From Methanobacterium sp. (GTDB taxonomy: Archaea; Methanobacteriota; Methanobacteria; Methanobacteriales; Methanobacteriaceae), in NCBI GenBank assembly GCA_019084405.1, contig JAHRFX010000001.1, positions 1 through 7,500 of the forward strand: 7,500 nt of DNA. Direction: 5' to 3'. Shown here piece by piece: positions 1 through 4,640 of the stretch. Positions within the stretch are counted from its first letter, which is position 1, and the number at the start of each line of letters is the position of its first letter. The notes beneath the pieces are model-generated. The model was not told the origin of the DNA and made no database searches. It saw only the letters and a program-made list of their open reading frames with translations. The position numbers were made by a program, and so were the translations under genes.

Positions 1-350
1 AGCTGTTTTAAAATCTCTTGCGAATCTTTTTCATCACTTAATGCCCAGGCCAATCTCTGAGTAATTATTCTTTTTTGATCAAAATCCTGAGTATTCATAT
101 AACGTAAAATTTTAGTAAACATTACATTAAATTTATAATGGCCTGAATTTTCTATTCCTTTAAGTTTGCTCATCTTAATTCTAAAAATTATTTTAAGTTT
201 ATGTAAAGCCGCTTTTGCCTCTTCCAGATCATCTGATTCTAATTTTTTAAGAAAAATTCCTATTTCAATAGGATCAGTATTAACTTTACTGAAAATTATC
301 CCATCAGATTTCATAGACTGGACCCGAGATACTCCATCATATATCCCCAC
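1..350 (-). CDS. 3' part of a frameshifted winged-helix-like protein, cut by the window edge
   Basis: This reading frame is open on the minus strand from about 383 to the window edge and has no stop. The first conventional start in it is GTG at 350, with a weak AGGAT upstream; an ATG lies at 314 with no ribosome site. The product is lysine- and aspartate-rich, with amphipathic helices (for example a stretch reading LKKLESDDLEEAKAALHKLK) and a conserved-looking end, RLAWALSDEKDSQEILK. I see no membrane segment or catalytic motif. The residues just before the GTG (NITVTGYNVGIYDGV) read like the beta wing that should follow the helices encoded at 373-534, in a frame shifted by +1. I therefore infer that this is the back half of one gene and not an independent protein. 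Function unknown. The 3' end lies outside the window. Confidence 0.55.
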   Translation of the reverse strand, partial: MGIYDGVSRVQSMKSDGIIFSKVNTDPIEIGIFLKKLESDDLEEAKAALHKLKIIFRIKMSKLKGIENSGHYKFNVMFTKILRYMNTQDFDQKRIITQRLAWALSDEKDSQEILKQ

Positions 351-372
351 ATTATATCCTGTAACAGTGATA

Positions 373-534
373 TTATTTATCCCTTAAAAGCCTCATTAAT
401 GCTTCATTTAAGGTTTTATCTGAAACCGTTAGGCCTGATTTTTTTCTTACCTTTTTTAATAATTCAATTCGGGATAGATCTTTTTCTTCCAGTGATTGGA
501 TTATCAGATGATTGACTTCATATTTTCGAGGCAT
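373..534 (-). CDS. 53-residue N-terminal fragment of a winged-helix-like protein
   Basis: ATG at 534 is preceded by AAAGGA (541-546) with six bases between, so the start is well supported. The 53 residues are basic and predicted helical (from MPRKYEVNHLIIQSLEEKDL to TLNEALMRLLRDK), a pattern typical of the helices of a winged helix-turn-helix domain, including a recognition-helix-like segment LTVSDKTLNEALMRLL. The frame ends at TAA (373-375) exactly where a wing should begin. The wing-like sequence NITVTGYNVGIYDG continues in the +1 frame. The gene is divergent from the pilin-like genes at 694-1079, and a palindrome sits in its promoter, so a DNA-binding, self-regulating role is a fair inference. 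I do not recognise the family, and no function is assigned. Confidence 0.6.
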   Translation of the reverse strand: MPRKYEVNHLIIQSLEEKDLSRIELLKKVRKKSGLTVSDKTLNEALMRLLRDK

Positions 535-540
535 TTTAAT

Positions 541-546
541 TCCTTT
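541..546 (-). promoter_or_regulatory. Ribosome binding site of the winged-helix-like gene
   Basis: AAAGGA on the minus strand, six bases before ATG 534. It fixes the start of the 53-residue frame. Confidence 0.6.
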
Positions 547-555
547 ATTATTTTA

Positions 556-571
556 TGTGATTATATTCACA
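556..571. promoter_or_regulatory. Palindromic operator candidate TGTGA-N6-TCACA
   Basis: The 16-bp stretch TGTGATTATATTCACA has exact 5-bp arms and an AT-rich core. It lies between the minus-strand TATA box (577-585) and the expected transcription start near 556, where a bound protein would block initiation. Archaeal repressors often act at such positions. The nearest candidate binder is the winged-helix-like product of the gene it precedes. The resemblance to bacterial CRP sites is probably coincidental. Confidence 0.4.
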
Positions 572-576
572 ATAAC

Positions 577-585
577 TAATATAAA
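577..585 (-). promoter_or_regulatory. TATA box for the winged-helix-like gene
   Basis: TTTATATTA on the minus strand with an AT-rich stretch upstream. Counting about 25 bases downstream puts the transcription start near 556, giving a leader of roughly 20 bases that contains the AAAGGA ribosome site. Confidence 0.45.
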
Positions 586-612
586 TTAATTAAGTTAAAT
601 GATTAGTGTTGA

Positions 613-658
613 GTTGTATTTAATTAAGACATTGATAAATGTATATATGAAATACAAC
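613..658. repeat. Inverted repeat around the TATA box of the pilin-like genes
   Basis: GTTGTATTT at 613-621 is the exact reverse complement of AAATACAAC at 650-658, separated by 28 bases. The TATA box at 642-648 lies in the spacer, next to the right arm. A related sequence, TAATACACAAC, follows at 666-676. The spacing and position suit a regulator or looped operator more than an RNA hairpin, since the left arm lies upstream of the expected transcription start. Confidence 0.4.
642..648 (+). promoter_or_regulatory. TATA box of the pilin-like gene pair
   Basis: TATATAT preceded by the purine-rich GATAAATG, which could serve as a TFB recognition element. A transcription start about 26 bases downstream, near 671, would leave a leader of about 23 bases containing the strong ribosome site at 680-686. 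Confidence 0.5.
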
Positions 659-679
659 AAGATATAATACACAACATAT

Positions 680-686
680 GGAGGTG
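680..686 (+). promoter_or_regulatory. Strong ribosome binding site of the first pilin-like gene
   Basis: GGAGGTG, a near-perfect match to the complement of the archaeal 16S rRNA tail, seven bases before ATG 694. It is the strongest such site in the window and suggests abundant translation, as expected for a structural subunit. Confidence 0.75.
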
Positions 687-693
687 TTGGTGC

Positions 694-885
694 ATGAACT
701 TTTTAAAAGATGAAAGTGGACAAGGTGCAGCAGAATATATTCTATTATTCGGTGGTGTGATTGTTATCGCTATTGCTGCTTTAATAATCTACCAGAGCTA
801 CTTCGCAGATACCACTGAATTAGATACTGATACGGATATCAGTAATGTAAGAAACACTGTAACCGAGAAGAGAACATCAGGATAG
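694..885 (+). CDS. Class III signal-peptide protein (pilin-like), 63 residues
   Basis: The N-terminus has the layout of archaeal class III signal peptides (DUF361 type): a short charged leader, residues 1-9 (MNFLKDESG), then Q10 at the +1 position, E14 at +5, and a hydrophobic helix at about residues 15-34 (YILLFGGVIVIAIAALIIY). In methanogens a prepilin peptidase (EppA-like) cuts between G and Q, which would leave a mature protein of 54 residues. The part outside the helix is only about 29 residues, acidic (TELDTDTD), then basic at the end. It has no N-x-S/T sequon. Such proteins assemble by their hydrophobic helices into pili or other surface filaments, or serve as minor subunits. The start is fixed by GGAGGTG seven bases upstream. 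It is probably cotranscribed with the gene at 897, 11 bases downstream. The specific filament is unknown. Confidence 0.85.
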   Translation: MNFLKDESGQGAAEYILLFGGVIVIAIAALIIYQSYFADTTELDTDTDISNVRNTVTEKRTSG

Positions 886-896
886 TAGAAATTAAT

Positions 897-1079
897 GTGG
901 AAACTATGTTAATAGATGAAAAAGCGCAAATTAGTGCCGAAATGGTGCTACTTATTGGTGCAATATTGGTAATAGTCTTGGTTGCAGGATCATACGTGTT
1001 TGATATATCTCAATCCGTTGCAGGCAACATAAGTAGTGTTATTGATACTGCCCGCAATTCAACTATTAACAAGATGTAA
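897..1079 (+). CDS. Second class III signal-peptide protein (pilin-like), 60 residues
   Basis: Residues 1-10 (GTG start) form the leader, then Q11 at +1, E15 at +5 and a hydrophobic helix at about residues 16-34 (MVLLIGAILVIVLVAGSYV). The residue before the cut is Ala instead of the usual Gly. The mature protein would have 50 residues. It carries two N-glycosylation sequons, N44-I-S and N54-S-T, in the short exposed tail, whereas its neighbour at 694 has none. The start is uncertain: GTG 897 has a distant AGGAT 13 bases upstream, while ATG 906 would give the compact leader MLIDEKA. The two pilin-like proteins resemble each other only in the leader and helix. The 3' end overlaps the convergent aglB-type gene by 14 bp. 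A role as a filament subunit or minor pilin is inferred from the signal type. Confidence 0.82.
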   Translation: METMLIDEKAQISAEMVLLIGAILVIVLVAGSYVFDISQSVAGNISSVIDTARNSTINKM

Positions 1080-3207
1080 CTTTCCACACCACTACTTTTT
1101 TATTTTCATAAATAATTTTGAAATGTGGCGTATTCTTTTTTTCTAATACAAGTTTAGTAAATACTGAATCTGCAAACTTCTTATCAATAACCACTGATTC
1201 TTTAGTATCATATAGTAATATAACACAAAAATCACTTAAATTATTAATATATCTTTTTTCCACTATGCCATTTTTAACTTCAATTAAGCAGTAGGGCTCT
1301 TTATTATCCCAGCTTATTTGATCACTGGAAAGATTATATTTCACATTATTTGAAGAAGTTATAATGCTTTCATTATTTTTAAAATCACCAACAGAATAAG
1401 TAAAGTTTCCAGGTTTCCTATTATTAAAATCCCATTCACCAAAATAAAAGTTCCAATGGCCAGTACCTACCATTCTATCTGTAGTGACAATAACAAATGG
1501 TTTTGAGATAGAATTATGGGTCACATTCAAGATTCTTTCAGAGTCTTTTTTAGTGAAATTATATTCATACATCAATATATTTAAAGCATCGTCCTCATTA
1601 AGGCCCAATATATTATTCAAAATATCAACGCTTTTAGATGTATTTCCAGTATACTCATCCAAAATTATCCAACTTTTATCTCCGCTAGAAGTTAGCATTC
1701 TAAATATACCAATAGATAATGTTTCGTTTCTAGTAGAAAATGCTTTACTTATCCAATATTCTCTAGGCGTATTTTGAGACCCACCATCCACAGTAACGGA
1801 TCTATCTGAAAATACTTGAAAAAAATAGCCATAGCTCCACTCAGAAATAATTATTGTATCAGGTGGAGTATTATATTTGATCCAGGTCGAAGCAGTGAAT
1901 AAATCATCGTTAACCGAAGGTTTTAAATTAATGTTCCCATATGGATTCAAAACCGGAGTTAGAATAATTAAGATTATAAAAATTACGGGCAAAATATTAG
2001 CTATTGCATTATGATTTTTAATATTCCTCATACAATCAATTAACAAACCAGTCAAAATCCCAGCAAATATTACTAATGGAGGGATTATGATTAAAATAAA
2101 ACGGTTCCCGATGTAAATTAGATATAATGATGCCAAAACCCAAGTTAATAAGAATAATAAAATAAACGAATTCATGTTTTTTAAGTATTGGTTAAATAAA
2201 TTTCTTCTAATAAATCGAATTATGGTGAGAACAATCCCTCCGACTCCAAAAAAGAATAATGTTATTCCAATATAAATTATTTTATTCAATAAAGGAATTT
2301 TATCGAGTTCAGAAACAGATAAATAAATATTAGGCCAAATAGAATTATTTTCCATTATGTTGAAAGTAAACGGAATAATCATAAAAATATCACTATTAAA
2401 TAAGCTCTTAAAAATTAGGATTAGAGGTATGCATGTAAAAAATATAGAAATAACTAAAACATGTTCTACTTTTTTATTATTTATTTTCATTATAGCTAAA
2501 TATATTAAAAATGAAAATGAGATGAGGTAAAGTAAATAAAACCATCCCGTCCATGCAAAAGCGAATATTATCATTGAAAGAGATGATAAGCTAGAAAAAA
2601 TAATTTTTTTATTAGTATTGTCCGTTAAAACTGCTTCAAAAAGAAAATATATTGTGATAAATGGAAATAAAAGTATAAACATGTCGGTATCAAACCATCC
2701 CGGCAGTGTTCTCAAGAAATAGTAAGGCGATGAAACTGTAAGAACACCAGCGATTAGTCCGCCCCATTCATTAGTAAATTTCCGGACTATAAAATAAGCT
2801 ATAATACCTGAAATTGGTGCAATTATAATAGGAAGCCAAAAGCAAACTATGATCAAAGGGACAGATGTAAAAAAATTTATAATATTGAATATAAGTACAG
2901 TTAATAAAATAATAAGAGGAGGATAATCAACCACTCTTCCAGGAGGATAGTATGATTTTAAATCCCATTCCTGACCATTTATGATGGTATCTCCCATAGA
3001 TCCAGTTTTTATGTAATTATATGCTAAACGATAGTGGTAATATGAATCAATTTCATACATATAGGGGTTATTATATTCGTCCCGATAGTAACCCTGTTCT
3101 TCTGGAGAAATAGAATTTAAATTTGTCGAATCTAACCTTATACTAAAGCCAATTAAGAATATGGTTATCACAATTAATATTTTAATAAGATAATTCTTTT
3201 CCAGCAT
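1066..3207 (-). CDS. aglB: AglB/STT3-type oligosaccharyltransferase, 713 residues
   Basis: Catalytic subunit of archaeal N-glycosylation, which transfers a lipid-linked glycan to Asn in N-x-S/T sequons on the outer face of the membrane. Visible landmarks, in order: a first membrane segment (about residues 5-23); an acidic motif Y-E-I-D (D54) followed by R60; a DxD motif (D173, D175) in GWFDTDMF; the external-loop SVSE motif (residues 297-300, E300); about a dozen membrane segments up to residue 421; then a soluble C-terminal domain. That domain holds EWSYG (456-460) where the family has WWDYG, followed by DGGSQNTPREYW. The first W and the D of WWDYG, which help bind the +2 Ser/Thr of the sequon, are E and S here. 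Length fits a short archaeal AglB. The gene is much richer in A and T than coaD and yjjX. It is convergent with two pilin-like genes that may be its substrates. ATG 3207 has only a weak ribosome site. Confidence 0.85.
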   Translation of the reverse strand: MLEKNYLIKILIVITIFLIGFSIRLDSTNLNSISPEEQGYYRDEYNNPYMYEIDSYYHYRLAYNYIKTGSMGDTIINGQEWDLKSYYPPGRVVDYPPLIILLTVLIFNIINFFTSVPLIIVCFWLPIIIAPISGIIAYFIVRKFTNEWGGLIAGVLTVSSPYYFLRTLPGWFDTDMFILLFPFITIYFLFEAVLTDNTNKKIIFSSLSSLSMIIFAFAWTGWFYLLYLISFSFLIYLAIMKINNKKVEHVLVISIFFTCIPLILIFKSLFNSDIFMIIPFTFNIMENNSIWPNIYLSVSELDKIPLLNKIIYIGITLFFFGVGGIVLTIIRFIRRNLFNQYLKNMNSFILLFLLTWVLASLYLIYIGNRFILIIIPPLVIFAGILTGLLIDCMRNIKNHNAIANILPVIFIILIILTPVLNPYGNINLKPSVNDDLFTASTWIKYNTPPDTIIISEWSYGYFFQVFSDRSVTVDGGSQNTPREYWISKAFSTRNETLSIGIFRMLTSSGDKSWIILDEYTGNTSKSVDILNNILGLNEDDALNILMYEYNFTKKDSERILNVTHNSISKPFVIVTTDRMVGTGHWNFYFGEWDFNNRKPGNFTYSVGDFKNNESIITSSNNVKYNLSSDQISWDNKEPYCLIEVKNGIVEKRYINNLSDFCVILLYDTKESVVIDKKFADSVFTKLVLEKKNTPHFKIIYENKKVVVWKVTSC
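1096..1106 (+). terminator. T-rich terminator candidate after the pilin-like genes
   Basis: Six T, one A, then four T begin 17 bases after the TAA of the second pilin-like gene. Archaeal RNA polymerase stops at such T tracts without needing a hairpin. The tract lies inside the 3' end of the opposite-strand aglB-type gene, so plus-strand termination would occur within that coding region. Confidence 0.35.
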
Positions 3208-3339
3208 GATATCAGTTTATTTTATAAGAATATTTAGTTGTGTTAATTATATTGTATGAAAAAATGTTATATGTTAATAGTATTGATAAAATTACCTCTA
3301 ATCTAATTTAAAATATTGAAGCGTTGTAGGAATTATTAG
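3208..3339. other. AT-rich spacer upstream of the aglB-type gene
   Basis: This 132-bp spacer separates yjjX from the aglB-type gene on the same strand. It holds several minus-strand TATA-like stretches (such as CAATATAATT at about 3245-3254 and ACATATAAC near 3268), any of which could drive aglB separately. No strong Shine-Dalgarno site precedes ATG 3207, and no clear terminator follows yjjX. Confidence 0.3.
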
Positions 3340-3870
3340 TTAATAAAAAGTTTTAGCATTCATCCAGGGCACCATAGCCATCAAAACACACTGCTCACTA
3401 TTACCCACCCGATCCAGCAAACCATCAGTTAAATAACTAACCGCCCCTCTTTTTTTACCCAGATTATCCACTCCGGTAAGCTCATCCATTATATGACCTA
3501 CCTCTCTACCCTTTAAAACTTCCTCCACCACATGGGGAGGATATTCAAAACCAGCACTTACCCCTAAAGTAATTTTTTCTCCATCATAGATAGCACACCA
3601 TTGCATATCCACATAACCGGTGATAGTTTCCTTAACCGGCATCAATCCAGACTCAATACCTACACTTAAATTAAATTCATCACTATAGGCCTTTCTGGCC
3701 CGGTTAATAGCCCCTTGAATGGTTTCATCCTGGCCCAGGGGTTGATCCGGTACTCCAGAGTCCACTTCCCGGGATAAGACTTCCACTTCTTGTTCTGGAT
3801 AGATTTTTTTAAGAATATTTTCCACGGCCTGGGCTTTAACTGGATTTTTAGAACCAACTATCGCCTTCAC
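3340..3870 (-). CDS. yjjX: Inosine/xanthosine triphosphatase, YjjX/DUF84 family, 176 residues
   Basis: Hydrolyses ITP and XTP to the monophosphates, keeping deaminated purines out of nucleic acids; acts in the cytoplasm. Family signatures are visible: GSKNPVK (residues 6-12) at the nucleotide-binding N-terminus, SGVPDQPLGQDET (38-50), GIESGL (71-76), and the C-terminal block NLGKKRGAVSYLTDGLLDR (136-154). Length matches the family norm of about 170-180. The start codon is GTG (3868-3870), and GTGA overlaps the TGA stop of coaD, with a good ribosome site AAGGAGTG (3878-3885) seven bases ahead, so translation is probably coupled to coaD. The family is distinct from the Ham1/RdgB pyrophosphatases. 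The name rests on sequence motifs; the substrate range of the archaeal member is taken from the family. Confidence 0.88.
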   Translation of the reverse strand: MKAIVGSKNPVKAQAVENILKKIYPEQEVEVLSREVDSGVPDQPLGQDETIQGAINRARKAYSDEFNLSVGIESGLMPVKETITGYVDMQWCAIYDGEKITLGVSAGFEYPPHVVEEVLKGREVGHIMDELTGVDNLGKKRGAVSYLTDGLLDRVGNSEQCVLMAMVPWMNAKTFY

Positions 3871-4352
3871 TTAAACACACTCCTTAGTTTCTTTAAAAGG
3901 TGTCCTTTGCGATCAATCTCTCCTTTTCGTATACGGGTAGAAGATATGGGCCTACCATCCTCAGCAAACACCGTTTCTATGACCACTATATCCATGGGAG
4001 CCATGCCTTTTTTGGTTCTAATCTCATTTATCTTAACTGCGGTGGGTTCGGTTTCCTGACTTACCACAATGGCATCAAAATCATCTTCATGAATGGTGGT
4101 TCCAAAGGGATCCTCCAGTCTTTTTATGTGGAATTTTTGAGGGTAGATGGTGGATAAAAACTCATTTAAATTAGACATCCGGGTATCGCAGGCTTCTACA
4201 TCCCCTTTTTTACCTCCGAACTCATCAGAAGTAACCCCAATAATTATTTCATCCCCAATTCTAAATGCTTCTTCCAGGAGGGAGCGGTGCCCCTGGTGAA
4301 ACTTGTCAAAGGTTCCCCCTACTGCCACCTTTTTATATTTTTTTGAAGCCAT
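3867..4352 (-). CDS. coaD: Phosphopantetheine adenylyltransferase, archaeal type, 161 residues
   Basis: Joins ATP and 4'-phosphopantetheine to form dephospho-CoA, the penultimate step of coenzyme A synthesis. It belongs to the nucleotidyltransferase superfamily: GGTFDKFHQGHR (residues 12-23) contains the HxGH motif (H19, G21, H22), and ISSTR (136-140) is the second ATP-binding signature. The FDKFHQGH form and the length fit the archaeal/eukaryotic PPAT group better than bacterial CoaD. ATG 4352 is preceded by AAAAGGT (4362-4368), nine bases away. A TATA-like TTATATTATA at 4374-4383 (minus strand) would give an almost leaderless transcript, at odds with that ribosome site, so the promoter is uncertain. 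It is the first gene of a two-gene unit with yjjX. No missing residues were noted. Confidence 0.92.
   Translation of the reverse strand: MASKKYKKVAVGGTFDKFHQGHRSLLEEAFRIGDEIIIGVTSDEFGGKKGDVEACDTRMSNLNEFLSTIYPQKFHIKRLEDPFGTTIHEDDFDAIVVSQETEPTAVKINEIRTKKGMAPMDIVVIETVFAEDGRPISSTRIRKGEIDRKGHLLKKLRSVFK
3878..3885 (-). promoter_or_regulatory. Ribosome binding site of yjjX inside the coaD coding end
   Basis: AAGGAGTG on the minus strand, seven bases before the GTG start at 3870. It supports GTG as the start and coupled translation with coaD. Confidence 0.65.
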
Positions 4353-4640
4353 CTTTTATGGACCTTTTATTTCTATAATATAATTTCAAAAAGTTGAATT
4401 AACACTATTTACTGCTTAGTATCTTTTAATCTAACAAGATTATAATTTTTTTATCAGAAATAGATATTTCCCCTTAAACCATCTATACACCTGTCACATA
4501 ATTAACCATGATTACTATTTATATTCCAATTAAATCATCTATATACTCTAATTAGCTGATTAATTTTTTCACTTAAATCTCATATTCGTAGTTTACCTAA
4601 AAACGATATGTTGATAATAGTTTAAATAAAATTATAAATT
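4353..4640. promoter_or_regulatory. Divergent spacer between coaD and the radical SAM gene
   Basis: This AT-rich region of 288 bp must hold both promoters. On the minus strand, TTATATTATA (4374-4383) is the closest TATA-like stretch for coaD. On the plus strand, TTTAAATAAAATTATAA just before ATG 4641 is TATA-like but too near to leave room for a leader with a ribosome site. The middle carries a 17-bp imperfect direct repeat (4474-4490 and 4530-4546) and a near-palindrome TAATTAGCTGATTA (4549-4562). I see no RNA gene and no small coding frame. Confidence 0.45.
4474..4546. repeat. Two copies of a 17-bp imperfect direct repeat
   Basis: TTAAACCATCTATACAC at 4474-4490 and TTAAATCATCTATATAC at 4530-4546 agree at 15 of 17 positions; both differences are C/T changes. 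The copies start 56 bp apart. The position in a divergent promoter region suggests regulator binding sites, but a remnant of local duplication is equally possible. Confidence 0.4.

Noticed and set aside
166..387. Open plus-strand frame of 73 codons
   Set aside because: It lies antisense to the winged-helix-like reading frames, lacks a ribosome site and has no recognisable composition of a real protein.
556..571. CRP-type site
   Set aside because: TGTGA-N6-TCACA matches the bacterial CRP consensus, but CRP regulation is not expected in a methanogen; only the palindrome itself is reported.
1484..1777. Open plus-strand frame of 97 codons
   Set aside because: It is antisense to the soluble domain of the aglB-type gene, whose motifs are clear, and no ribosome site precedes it.
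3218..3228. TATA box at TTATAAAAT before the aglB-type gene
   Set aside because: It would place the transcription start inside the coding region, so a more distal element is more likely.
3666..4157. Three open frames in other phases across coaD and yjjX
   Set aside because: They overlap two genes with strong family motifs and translate to unstructured mixtures; they are shadows.
4474..4546. CRISPR array
   Set aside because: Only two imperfect 17-bp copies are present and no cas gene is near.
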